Shown: one piece after another, positions 8,142 to 17,177 of the stretch
Numbering within the stretch: position 1 is the first letter of the stretch
Layout of the letters: each line of letters begins with the position of its first letter
Assembly (NCBI GenBank): GCA_937915865.1
Contig: CALGIG010000116.1
Span: 1-64,000, forward strand
Direction of reading: 5' to 3'
Source of the DNA: an uncultured Prolixibacteraceae bacterium
GTDB lineage: Bacteria > Bacteroidota > Bacteroidia > Bacteroidales > Prolixibacteraceae
DNA length: 64,000 bases
The notes under the pieces: model-generated
What the model saw: the letters and a program-made list of their open reading frames with translations, nothing else
What the model was told of the DNA's origin: nothing
Databases searched by the model: none
Position numbers and translations under genes: made by a program

Positions 8142-9380
8142 TCAGTTACTTATGTATGGTCCATGGATAGATTTTATTCTGAAATTTTCTTCCGAATCAT
8201 CCAAAATATAAACCATATAAGTTTCGCCGCCCGGATTAACCCGGATAACAATATGTCCTTGCTGGCTTTTTAATGAATTTAAACGTGGCCCGATAACAAC
8301 TTTCGTTTCATCCATAATATTGGTCGCAAAAATATCGCGTGGACCAGGATAAGTGGCTGTCGACAACATTCTGCTCAAAACACCGTTGTCGGGTTGGCTG
8401 GGCGACCAGGTTTGAAGTACAATGATACGTGGGCGAACTGCTTGCAAAAACAAAGTACCCATTGCATCGAGATAAGCATGGTGATTAGCTTCGCAAACCT
8501 CGACCGGGCCTGTAACTAGTCCAACCGGAGTTTCAATATCTTGCCATGTTCCCTGTGTTCCGGTGGTTAAATCTCCACCATTGAAATAGTCAAATTTCCC
8601 GTATGATATTCTGATTGCGATACTACATTTGTTCTCGTTGGGATAATCCGATTGAGGTAAATCTTTCATGTTAGGGAAATAATTCCGTTCGTTATTTGCA
8701 ACTCCCGTCCAAACATGTCCATTGCATGACAGGTTCCGTATTTCGAAGTTGGGATATTTTTTTTGGTTCAGAAGCAAAGTAAATTGATTGTTTACCCCAA
8801 CTTTGAATTGCTCGGCTTTTAATCCTTTATTTTCAACATTCCATTTTACAAACCGGATGTAATTTTTCACATATTCTTCAGTCAGCGGAGCCGGGAAATT
8901 ATAATCGGGCCAGCCACGATCGACCAGTTTTCCAACCGGAATGTTTTCGGCCACTTCGGTAATCCCGGTTAAAGCATAATTTCCTTCCTTTCTGGTTTTT
9001 AATCCAGGGTAGAGTTCTCCGATATGGTCATCATGGAAATGGGTTAGCAACACGTAGTCGAGTTTTGGTGCCGATGGGTTTGGTGAGTAGTGTTGTATAT
9101 ACCGTGCAATCCATTCGCCGGGGTTGCGGCTTCCATTGGGCTTAGCATCAGTTACCCGCGGTTTGGCTTGGGCGGTAGCTCCTGCATCAACCAACATTGT
9201 TGTACCGTCGGGCAAAATTAAAAATACAGACTCGCCCTTACCTGTATTAATATGATGAATATCGAGGTAGCCTTCTTTCCAGGCTGGAAGAGTATTCCCT
9301 ACCTGGGCACTAACCTGAAGATACATGGCTAAAAACATGTAAATCAGTAAAAATTTTATTGTGTTAGTTCTCTGTAGCAT
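8142..9380 (-). CDS. Secreted metallo-beta-lactamase-fold hydrolase (ComEC-like domain)
   Basis: This 412-residue protein has a signal peptide (FLLIYMFLAMYLQVSA). The metal-binding motif HFHDDH is at residues 114-119, preceded by IHHINTGKGESVFLILPDGTTMLVDAG, the beta-strand pattern of ComEC/Rec2-type MBL domains. A later histidine pair (EANHHAYLDAMG) could complete a dinuclear zinc site. Its start is 8 bp after the stop of the preceding PUL gene, so it is almost certainly cotranscribed. Its role in glycan breakdown is not obvious; ester or phosphodiester cleavage is possible but unproven. Confidence 0.75.
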   Translation of the reverse strand: MLQRTNTIKFLLIYMFLAMYLQVSAQVGNTLPAWKEGYLDIHHINTGKGESVFLILPDGTTMLVDAGATAQAKPRVTDAKPNGSRNPGEWIARYIQHYSPNPSAPKLDYVLLTHFHDDHIGELYPGLKTRKEGNYALTGITEVAENIPVGKLVDRGWPDYNFPAPLTEEYVKNYIRFVKWNVENKGLKAEQFKVGVNNQFTLLLNQKKYPNFEIRNLSCNGHVWTGVANNERNYFPNMKDLPQSDYPNENKCSIAIRISYGKFDYFNGGDLTTGTQGTWQDIETPVGLVTGPVEVCEANHHAYLDAMGTLFLQAVRPRIIVLQTWSPSQPDNGVLSRMLSTATYPGPRDIFATNIMDETKVVIGPRLNSLKSQQGHIVIRVNPGGETYMVYILDDSEENFRIKSIHGPYISN

Positions 9381-9388
9381 TTAAATGA

Positions 9389-11254
9389 TTAGTTGTTTTT
9401 TTGATGGTTTAATTTGGAAATAACAGGCAATAGTTGAGAACTTCCTTCTAAAATTTCATCTTCATTTGTCCGGGTAATATTTGCAGTTTCGTAAAAAACA
9501 TATCCATTCAGGTCATCGTGTTCATTTACGATTTTGATTTCTTCTTCAGTAGTATCGAATGGCCCTGTGAAGGTCATGCCGTGAAAATCGCCCTGGAGGT
9601 AGGTAGGTTTGTTAGCTATTTGGGCCACCGAGCTGTACTTGTCGAGTGCTTTTGAAAAATTCCAGGGCCTGAATCCATAAATTCCGCGAATTTCCAGTTC
9701 ATCAGCAATTTCCTTTATCCAGGTTTCCCATTGCCATTCAAAGTTGTATGGCAGAGAACTTGGTTTACCTCGATCGTCGGGTTGGATCAGTTCTGTTTCG
9801 AGATGTATTGTGAGCGATTTTCCATAGCTTTTAACAAGCTTTTGTGCTTCGCGCATAAATTGAGTGTAAGCATTACCGTTAATTTTACTAATGCTTACAA
9901 AGTCAGTTTTTCCCTTCGCCTCTTTTAAAACAAGTTCGTTAAATCCATACGCCCAGCTTTCCGGCGAATTGGTATGGTTTGCTATTCGAATGTTGATTCC
10001 GTCGACACCTCTGTCGAGGCAGAACCGGATCATATTAAGCCAGTACTCGCGAACCTCAGGATAAATTGGATGAAGCTGTCCCACAAGGTACTCTGGTTTT
10101 CCACAGGCGGCAGCAACATAACCTGCCTGGTCTAATGTATACTGGTCGGACAGGTTATAGTCGCCAAACTCATAAAAGTCGCGATAATGCTCTTCCATTT
10201 TTTGTCTATCGCTTAATTCGGCCTGAACTTCTGGCGACTGAAGGTAAGGAACGATTTTCTGAAATAATTTTGATTGATAAAAATGGTTGTGTTCTTCGAG
10301 TTTTACGGGACCTGAACTTAATGTATGAGGAAGTGTATTTCCATCAGTTCCAATTAGTTCAATAATATTTCCTTTTTCATTGCTGAAATCTCCTTTTCCG
10401 TCGGTAAGTGAACAACGTACCAGAAAATAAGTGTGCCCTTCAGGAATTTTTAAATTTTCGAGATGAAGAACCCTGCATTGTTTCCAATAAGGAAAACGAA
10501 ACCGTTTTTCGATGGTTTCACGAAACGAAACCGGTCCGTTGTAAGGCTCAAACTTATTGTTGGTAGCGCTGGTGAAAATAGAAAGGTATTCGGGTTTCAC
10601 CCGAGTAGGGCGATCATCGCTTTTTACCAGGCAAATGGCTGAAACCGGAGCAGTACATTCAAACGTACCTGATTTTCTTTTCAGACTTAGTGCCGGGTTT
10701 GATGCTTCGAAACGCCTCATCCTGGGAAAAATGCCCCGCAGATCGCGGTAGGCACCAAGAGAAGCTTCACACATCATTGTGCCAGGTAATACCAGGCCAA
10801 AAGCGCCACCTTCCCAAGGTTTTATTTCTGCAAAAAACTCTAATCCGTTATTATGAGCTGCTTTAATGGCTTCTTCCAGTAAATCAAACCCATGCGGATA
10901 GTTTTCATACAACGACCACATAGTATCCACAATCCACTGATGACGGGTAACATCGGCAGATGCCAGGTACCGATGTAAATCATCCAGTTGCTTACGATCC
11001 ATGAAACACTTATGATTTTCATAATACGCTGTATTTCTGGCTTCCGGAATCCCATACCGGTTGCCCCGATCGTTGATGACCACATTATCAATAAAGTCGG
11101 TAGTTGCAAAAAGTTCTTTAGCTTTCAATCCACGGCTTTTTTTGTTTATAGGCTCAATTCCTTTAAATGCTCCTAGCGAGCTGTTTAAAGTAACGGCTCC
11201 AATCCCTGATAAAGTAGTCGTTACAAATGAACGTCTGGTGAATTTAGTATTCAT
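9389..11254 (-). CDS. Tat-exported TIM-barrel glycosidase-like protein, family not recognised
   Basis: This 621-residue protein begins with a twin-arginine signal (TRRSF at residues 6-10, then TTTLSGIGAVTLNSS). The body looks like a TIM-barrel glycoside hydrolase: GLEFFAEIKPWEGGAFG, YPEVREYWLNMIRFCLDRGVDG (the order seen in GH10-like families), SLTIHLETELIQPDDRG and a C-terminal GYVFYETANITRTNED. I cannot place it in a named GH family. Its start overlaps the end of the alginate-lyase-family gene by 11 bp. Tat export would imply cytoplasmic folding, unusual for PUL enzymes but seen in Bacteroidota oxidoreductases and some hydrolases. Confidence 0.65.
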   Translation of the reverse strand: MNTKFTRRSFVTTTLSGIGAVTLNSSLGAFKGIEPINKKSRGLKAKELFATTDFIDNVVINDRGNRYGIPEARNTAYYENHKCFMDRKQLDDLHRYLASADVTRHQWIVDTMWSLYENYPHGFDLLEEAIKAAHNNGLEFFAEIKPWEGGAFGLVLPGTMMCEASLGAYRDLRGIFPRMRRFEASNPALSLKRKSGTFECTAPVSAICLVKSDDRPTRVKPEYLSIFTSATNNKFEPYNGPVSFRETIEKRFRFPYWKQCRVLHLENLKIPEGHTYFLVRCSLTDGKGDFSNEKGNIIELIGTDGNTLPHTLSSGPVKLEEHNHFYQSKLFQKIVPYLQSPEVQAELSDRQKMEEHYRDFYEFGDYNLSDQYTLDQAGYVAAACGKPEYLVGQLHPIYPEVREYWLNMIRFCLDRGVDGINIRIANHTNSPESWAYGFNELVLKEAKGKTDFVSISKINGNAYTQFMREAQKLVKSYGKSLTIHLETELIQPDDRGKPSSLPYNFEWQWETWIKEIADELEIRGIYGFRPWNFSKALDKYSSVAQIANKPTYLQGDFHGMTFTGPFDTTEEEIKIVNEHDDLNGYVFYETANITRTNEDEILEGSSQLLPVISKLNHQKNN

Positions 11255-12362
11255 TTTGGGCAGGCATTAGTGTTGTAAAGACCCAGGCAAAATGATGTGT
11301 TTCGTAACACAGCGGTTGATACGGAGCTACGTATTTGGCGTAATTCGGATCATGATAAATGCCAACCATTGCATCAATTAAATTGGCTGGCCAGAAGGCA
11401 TGGCGCGTTTTTAAGTTCAAATCAGAAAACTTACTGTCAGGACTACCATGAACCGGATTTTCAAACCATTTCCATTCATTGGGATGTTGGTTGTAGTAAA
11501 GAAGATAATCGATTGCTGTTTTTAAGGAACGACCATTCTGTTGCAATGTAAAAAGGTTTTCACCCGTTGCATTAAAAGCAATCCAGGCCATTGCTGTCAT
11601 TGGCGCCAGTGAAAAATAGGTGTACCATATTCCATTGGCCCCACGTCGGGTTTCTTCGGGCATGTGTCCATCAACGTCAATTTTATTGAAAATATCTGAT
11701 TTGAAAAGCCGGATATTTTCATTCAAGTCTGTTGTATCATCCAAATAGTAATCGGCCAGAGAAGAGCCAAATCGTCCCCAGTCGGCCCAATTATTTTTCT
11801 TTGTACGAATCTCGTTGGTTGCTTTGCGAAAAACTGTTGTTATCCATTCACTAAATAGTTGTTTATCTGACTTTTTCCAGCCCTGATAATTTTTCATCAG
11901 CTCTGCTGCCATTACCATAGCAGTTCCGGTGTAACTCATCACCAACTGCCCATCACTCTCCGAATAGCTTTTATTAATCAAACTCCATGCATTAATGAAA
12001 TACAATGCACGTTTAGCGTATTTCTTTTCTCCGCTGAGTTGCCAGGCTAATGCACAGGTATAGGCATTAAAGGCATCTGAGGAAAGGCTTTTGGAATTAC
12101 GAACATGCTCCTCTGGCTTCTTATAGTAACCTGGAACACTAAAATCAACCAATGCGTGATGAGTACATACCAAAGCAGAATCCGCAATCATTAAAAGTTG
12201 CTGATAAGCAGACCAATATGGTTCTTGATGATGCTTTAGTTGTGTTTTTACGAACTCGATCTGTCGAAACGGATGCATTCCTCCCGGATGGTTAAAAGCT
12301 CTGGCAGGAAGGGCTGATACAGCTAAAAAAATGACGAAAAGGAAAATTCGATAATTTTTCAC
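11244..12362 (-). CDS. Alginate lyase family protein (PF05426-type, PL38-like)
   Basis: This 372-residue protein has a signal peptide (FLFVIFLAVSALPARA). Its all-helical toroid pattern matches the alginate_lyase family, with KKNNWADWGRFGSSLADYY around residues 187-207, DGHMPEETRRGANGIWYTYFS with the Arg/Tyr pair near 235-250, and DLNLKTRHAFWPANL near the C-terminus. Enzymes of this fold cleave mannuronate, guluronate or glucuronan linkages by beta-elimination. It is the second uronate-lyase-type gene in PUL 1. The spacing to the GH92 gene is 26 bp. Confidence 0.8.
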   Translation of the reverse strand: MKNYRIFLFVIFLAVSALPARAFNHPGGMHPFRQIEFVKTQLKHHQEPYWSAYQQLLMIADSALVCTHHALVDFSVPGYYKKPEEHVRNSKSLSSDAFNAYTCALAWQLSGEKKYAKRALYFINAWSLINKSYSESDGQLVMSYTGTAMVMAAELMKNYQGWKKSDKQLFSEWITTVFRKATNEIRTKKNNWADWGRFGSSLADYYLDDTTDLNENIRLFKSDIFNKIDVDGHMPEETRRGANGIWYTYFSLAPMTAMAWIAFNATGENLFTLQQNGRSLKTAIDYLLYYNQHPNEWKWFENPVHGSPDSKFSDLNLKTRHAFWPANLIDAMVGIYHDPNYAKYVAPYQPLCYETHHFAWVFTTLMPAQNEY

Positions 12363-12388
12363 GACATTGTATTTTAGAAATGATCATT

Positions 12389-14662
12389 CTATTCTTTTCC
12401 CCAATTCGTGTTAGGTTTGGATCCCATTTCAAAGACCAATTTCCCGCCTTTCACAATTTCTTCATGAGAAATCCACGAATGATTGTATGGTTTACCGTTT
12501 AATGAGGCCGATTGGATGTAATAATTTGTTTTACTGAGTTTATTTGCTTGGATAACAAACGATTTTCCTGGATAAATTTTAGTATCCAGGTGTATGTTTA
12601 TTTCATCAAAAATTGGTGAAGTTAACTGATATACAGGATTCCCGGGACAAACCTGGTAAAGCCCCATGGCGGCCATAGCATACCATGACGACATGCAACC
12701 ATAATCATCATCCATTTCTTCAAGGTATCCGTCGGGAGTAGTTTTGTAAACCTTGTCGTTAATTGGTTTAGGGAAAAAGTTATGCGTACCGTAAAGTTGA
12801 ACAATAGGTTCGGTCAGGATTTTGTGTGCCCATTCTTGCGAAATCCATGGTTTTTCTGCCATGTTGAATAAAAATGGGGCTTGCAAATCAATTTGGTTTC
12901 CAGCGGTATACAGATTGTGGTTGAAAAAATATTCCAATTCTTTTGCAAACAATTCTTTTCCTCCAAATAGTTCAATCAACGAAGGCATGTCGTGCAAAAT
13001 ATTCCAGCGATACTGCCATTTAGTTCCTTCATAGGTGTATTTTTCCCTGTTTACGGTAGGATCTTCAGGAAAGTCGAGCCATGTTTTATCGGCAGCGCGG
13101 GCACGGAAATACTTGATTGATGGGTCCCATGTATTTCTCCAGTATTCTGACCGGCGCATCAAATAATCATAGTCGTCATTGTATCCGAGCGATTTTGCAA
13201 TTTGAGCAACACACCAATTGTCCCAGCAGTATTCTCCGGTCTGGTCGGGACGTGCCGGAATAAAACCAATTGAATCATACTTTTCGGGCATTTGTATCAG
13301 TGTTTCTTTTTTCAGGAATGGATAAACCTTTTTCATATCGAGATCGGTTAATCCTTTGAAGTATGCGTCAGTCACTACCATCAACTGGTGTTCGTTTCGG
13401 CAGTTTCCGTAAGGTTCGTAGCCATTCTTCCCTCGATAACTAAATCCCGAACCATGTGGTTTATGATCAGAATTAGGGAATGGAGCGCAATTGTCGGCTT
13501 GCTCGTAAATATCTCTTAATGATTTAACTATGTCGCGATAAGCATCGGGGACAAAAAGACTGTACAATGGATATTTGGTCCTGAACGAATCCCAGAATGC
13601 ATAATCGAAATAATGCTTATATCCGTCGGCATGATGGACCTTTTGATCCAACCCCGGGTAATTCCCATTCACATCGCTAATGACAGTAGGTAAGAAACAG
13701 GCATGGAACAGAGCGGTATAAAAAATTGTTTTGTATTCTTCGTTTCCTTTTACTTCCAGTTTGGACAGTCGTTGGTTCCACTGATCAGCAGCAAGTTGCT
13801 TCATTTGGTCAAAACTAATTGATGCACATTCGGTTTTGAAATTTTCTTTTGCAGCTTCCTGGCTGATTAACGAAAGACCAATTTTTACCTGTAAAGGTTT
13901 TCCGTTAAGATCACCGAAGTCGCAAATAAAACCTCCGTTATTCGTCATCTCAAGTTCAGGCTGATTCCTTATCGTCTTATCATCCCAGGTTTGGGTTCGT
14001 TTAACCGGACTATTAAACTCAACTGTAAAGCGGACACCGGCAAATGTTTGCAACATTCCTTCCAAATGAAACTCATCAGTTTGTTTTACAGAGATACCTG
14101 ATGAACGTTCAAGGCTTCCTTCGTTGATATACAGTTTCGCCGACTTCCCTTTCGGAAAGGTATAGCGGTGAATGCCTGAATGAGGCTGAGCAGTAAGTTC
14201 TACTAAGATATTATCTTCTTTTAAGCGAACGGTGTAATAACCAGCCTGTGCTTTTTCCGATTTTTTATCCATTATAGCCAGTGGATAACGATAAAATGTA
14301 TCAACCGGCTCATGAGTAAATGGCATGACGGATAAACGGCCTGCCCTATCGCAAATGCGTCCGCCACCCGAACTTCCTTTATGGAAATGGCTAAACCCAC
14401 GGACAATACTATCGGAAAAATTGTATCCCGAATGTGCATAATCGCCGTCGCCAGTCAAACTGCTCGGATAAGTATCGGCGCCCAGTTTAACCATTCCGAA
14501 AGGTACGGTGGCCGAGGGGTCCCATTGTCCGTGGTCACCTTCCGAACAAATAAACGGATCGACATAATCAACAGGGCGCTTCACCCTGCTGGTGCATGAG
14601 CTTATAACCCAGAGAAGTGATAAAATACTAATTAATAATTTGGTTTTCAGAACTATATTCAT
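12389..14662 (-). CDS. GH92 alpha-mannosidase-like lipoprotein
   Basis: About 757 residues from the chosen start. The protein carries GH92 signatures: DYVDPFICSEGDHGQWDPSA and PFGMVKLGAD near the N-terminus, SGYNFSDSIVRGFSHFHKG, YAFWDSFRTKYPL, ARPDQTGEYCWDNW, and the C-terminal DDDYGCMSSWYAMAAMGLYQ. GH92 enzymes are calcium-dependent exo-alpha-mannosidases. The start at 14662 is preferred over an in-frame ATG 22 codons upstream because it gives a clean lipoprotein signal with C23 (LLWVISSC). The VDPFI line shows CSEGDHGQWDPSA instead of the usual GTG..G.. spacing, a mild deviation. Confidence 0.9.
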   Translation of the reverse strand: MNIVLKTKLLISILSLLWVISSCTSRVKRPVDYVDPFICSEGDHGQWDPSATVPFGMVKLGADTYPSSLTGDGDYAHSGYNFSDSIVRGFSHFHKGSSGGGRICDRAGRLSVMPFTHEPVDTFYRYPLAIMDKKSEKAQAGYYTVRLKEDNILVELTAQPHSGIHRYTFPKGKSAKLYINEGSLERSSGISVKQTDEFHLEGMLQTFAGVRFTVEFNSPVKRTQTWDDKTIRNQPELEMTNNGGFICDFGDLNGKPLQVKIGLSLISQEAAKENFKTECASISFDQMKQLAADQWNQRLSKLEVKGNEEYKTIFYTALFHACFLPTVISDVNGNYPGLDQKVHHADGYKHYFDYAFWDSFRTKYPLYSLFVPDAYRDIVKSLRDIYEQADNCAPFPNSDHKPHGSGFSYRGKNGYEPYGNCRNEHQLMVVTDAYFKGLTDLDMKKVYPFLKKETLIQMPEKYDSIGFIPARPDQTGEYCWDNWCVAQIAKSLGYNDDYDYLMRRSEYWRNTWDPSIKYFRARAADKTWLDFPEDPTVNREKYTYEGTKWQYRWNILHDMPSLIELFGGKELFAKELEYFFNHNLYTAGNQIDLQAPFLFNMAEKPWISQEWAHKILTEPIVQLYGTHNFFPKPINDKVYKTTPDGYLEEMDDDYGCMSSWYAMAAMGLYQVCPGNPVYQLTSPIFDEINIHLDTKIYPGKSFVIQANKLSKTNYYIQSASLNGKPYNHSWISHEEIVKGGKLVFEMGSKPNTNWGKE

Positions 14663-14784
14663 CTTTATAAATTTTTGTTTTACGTCATAAAATCTGTATA
14701 TCAATATGATCAATTTTTCAAAGTACACGACAAAATGGAATAGCCTTTATATATTTTGGGTTTGTTTTACCTAAGGCGAGATGG

Positions 14785-17091
14785 CTATTTCATAATTTCT
14801 TTTTTGGGAGGGGTGGAGTTAAATTGTTCAAGCAACTCGCCAATCTGCTGTCGGTGTCTACTTAAAATTTCAGGGTTTTTAGTGTAATTCATATTGTTAA
14901 TGAACACTTCCTTCCCATAATTCAAAAGTTGTTTTGCTTTATATACCAATTGTTTTTGCTCTGGTCGTGCATCCTTTATGTAATTTTCGAGCATGGCAAG
15001 GTAATCATAATCATCAATTCCTTCGCGAAGAATTTCTAATCGAAGTGAAGGCACTGGTCCGGTCAGATATTTTGTTTTATCATTATTTGGATCGCGGGTT
15101 GGGGGATAGAAAAACATACCATCACCATTGCCAAATTCAGCGGCAGCGCCATACGGAGTTCCATGTCCGTCCATGTAAGTCATAGGGTCTTCCCATGTGT
15201 TTTGCAATACTCCTGGCGGAGAGCAACCGTCTGCATTCCATGAGTTCGAATTCCAGACCAATATACCTGAAAGATGATAACGATATGAAATCCATAACCA
15301 TATTCGTAAATTAATAGCATCTGAATCTATAAACAGGTTTACATGTGGCGCTTTGGGCCAGGTCATCAGGTACGACCACATTTTTCGTCCGCGGTCAATC
15401 CAGTCTTTTGATTTTTCCGGGTTAAACTTTGCCAGCACCGGGCAACCTATTTCTGTTACATCCATAATTTCTGGACCCGGATTATTTTCGGTGATAAACC
15501 GGGTTAATTTTGGGGCAGCTTCATGAATGGTATTCATGCCTTCCCTCACAAAAGCGTAATCACTATGTTTGGGTTCATCTATCCAATAAATATATTCTTT
15601 ACCAAGCCAGCCGTTTGATTCCAAATGGTCCTGAAAACCTTTCAGGTAAAGCCCGATTAGTTTTTTATATTCATCTGTTCCATTAATAAACCCTCCGTAC
15701 CACCCGGTTTTTCTCCCCACAAAAGGTCCTGGCCTTAATTGTGGTACTTTTACTCTAAATCCGGTAAAACCATATTCGTCCAGGTATTTTCTGGCAGCTA
15801 TATCAAATTCAGAAAAATCGAGTTTAATGTCTAATGCCTGTATATCTTGTTCAAAATTACCGTGCGGTAAAAGGTTTTCGTTACTATTTTCGCCAGTAAA
15901 TTCAAGGTTATCAAACCAAATTGTTCCTTTATCTCCACCATGTTCGTCGGGGATTACAGGATATAATTGAATACTGATATATTTAGCTTCCTTAGGTAGA
16001 GGCCTGGAGAAAACCAGACCATCATGTAAAAGAGGATTAACAGGATCAAGGAACAAACTATCTTTTTGCCAATGGGTACTTCCTGTCCCGATTTTTCCCT
16101 GAAGGTGCCATGGTATTGGTTTCTTTTCATCTGTATAACTTTTTACGGTTACGCAATACTGTTGTTTTTCATTTAGTGTTTTGACATGCCATTTTAACCA
16201 ATACGAGTTTTCAGGATTTATTTGAATCAATTCGGGGCAAGTTCCCGCCACATTCCCATTTTCGCGGTTGTCTGTTATCTGATACGAATACTTTCCTTCA
16301 AAAACAGTGTCTGGATCAAAAGTTCCACCATTCCACCAGGCCCCGGTTACGGTTTCTTTTATGGGATAAAGATCAAAAAACTGTTGAGGCGATATTCGAT
16401 ATGTTCTGAAACATTGATAATACTGGTCAAGTACTTGCTTTAATTCAATATCGTTATCAAGCTTATGGTACTCTTTTATTAACCCGGAGTATAGGCCGAA
16501 AGCCGAGCGTATGGCAGGTACATCGGGTAACGAAAAATTCCAAACCTGTAGTTTCACAGGTACTGCAATAATTCCTGATCCCGAAGTTATTTGTATTTGT
16601 GCAGAATATACTCCAGAAAGAGTTTCCTTAGGTACTTTTACTGAAAATAGCATTACTTGATTAAAACCGGCATCTGCTCTAAAGGGGCCTATGTACAAAG
16701 GAAGCGGATCAGGGTACCATCCAGCTCTGTGCTGAGGTCCCGAAGGTTTTGTTACATGGACATATTCAACATTTCTGATCGTAATGTTGTTTGCTGAAAT
16801 TATATTTCCCTTTAGATTGGCGAAGTCGCTAACTGAAATCGTAATGTTTTCAATCGTTTCAGATGGTGAGATTACAAGTTGGAAACTTTCGTTTTCGTTT
16901 TTAGCTGATTGAATGAAGATTTCCCCTTTTTTTTCAGGAACCTGCTCATCACGCATTATTTTGTAGGTACTACCAGTCCACCATATTTTACAACGAGCAT
17001 CGGTATGAACTAAAAGTCCACCGGCATTTAATTCTGAAAAAGCTAAAGCCAATATCAGTAAAATTAAAAGGAAGGATTTTTTTTTCTTCAT
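14785..17091 (-). CDS. GH123-like / DUF4091 domain protein
   Basis: This 768-residue secreted protein has a signal peptide (FLLILLILALAFSELNAG). An N-terminal beta-sandwich typical of GH123 (PKETLSGVYSAQIQITS) is interrupted by a carbohydrate-binding-like insertion (about 235-410, WWNGGTFDPDTVFEGKYSYQ). A TIM-barrel with YIYWIDEPKHSDYAF near 525 follows. The C-terminal DUF4091 signature NGDGMFFYPPTR ... LRLEILREGIDDYDYLAML is clear. GH123 members are beta-N-acetylgalactosaminidases, and DUF4091 relatives act on several sugars. It lies 122 bp upstream of the GH92 gene in the same operon. Confidence 0.8.
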   Translation of the reverse strand: MKKKKSFLLILLILALAFSELNAGGLLVHTDARCKIWWTGSTYKIMRDEQVPEKKGEIFIQSAKNENESFQLVISPSETIENITISVSDFANLKGNIISANNITIRNVEYVHVTKPSGPQHRAGWYPDPLPLYIGPFRADAGFNQVMLFSVKVPKETLSGVYSAQIQITSGSGIIAVPVKLQVWNFSLPDVPAIRSAFGLYSGLIKEYHKLDNDIELKQVLDQYYQCFRTYRISPQQFFDLYPIKETVTGAWWNGGTFDPDTVFEGKYSYQITDNRENGNVAGTCPELIQINPENSYWLKWHVKTLNEKQQYCVTVKSYTDEKKPIPWHLQGKIGTGSTHWQKDSLFLDPVNPLLHDGLVFSRPLPKEAKYISIQLYPVIPDEHGGDKGTIWFDNLEFTGENSNENLLPHGNFEQDIQALDIKLDFSEFDIAARKYLDEYGFTGFRVKVPQLRPGPFVGRKTGWYGGFINGTDEYKKLIGLYLKGFQDHLESNGWLGKEYIYWIDEPKHSDYAFVREGMNTIHEAAPKLTRFITENNPGPEIMDVTEIGCPVLAKFNPEKSKDWIDRGRKMWSYLMTWPKAPHVNLFIDSDAINLRIWLWISYRYHLSGILVWNSNSWNADGCSPPGVLQNTWEDPMTYMDGHGTPYGAAAEFGNGDGMFFYPPTRDPNNDKTKYLTGPVPSLRLEILREGIDDYDYLAMLENYIKDARPEQKQLVYKAKQLLNYGKEVFINNMNYTKNPEILSRHRQQIGELLEQFNSTPPKKEIMK

Positions 17092-17177
17092 TTTCCTTGG
17101 CTGTTTATAGTTTAGGCTTATACCGAAAATAGAGAAGGTATTTTAGCAATGAATCCTTAAGGTTCAAGGCGCTTACT

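Noticed and set aside
10840..11109. 89-codon minus-strand frame inside the TIM-barrel gene
   Set aside because: It lies within a real gene in another frame and has no family resemblance.
14663..14728. Longer GH92 protein starting at 14728
   Set aside because: The extension would bury the lipoprotein signal that begins at 14662.
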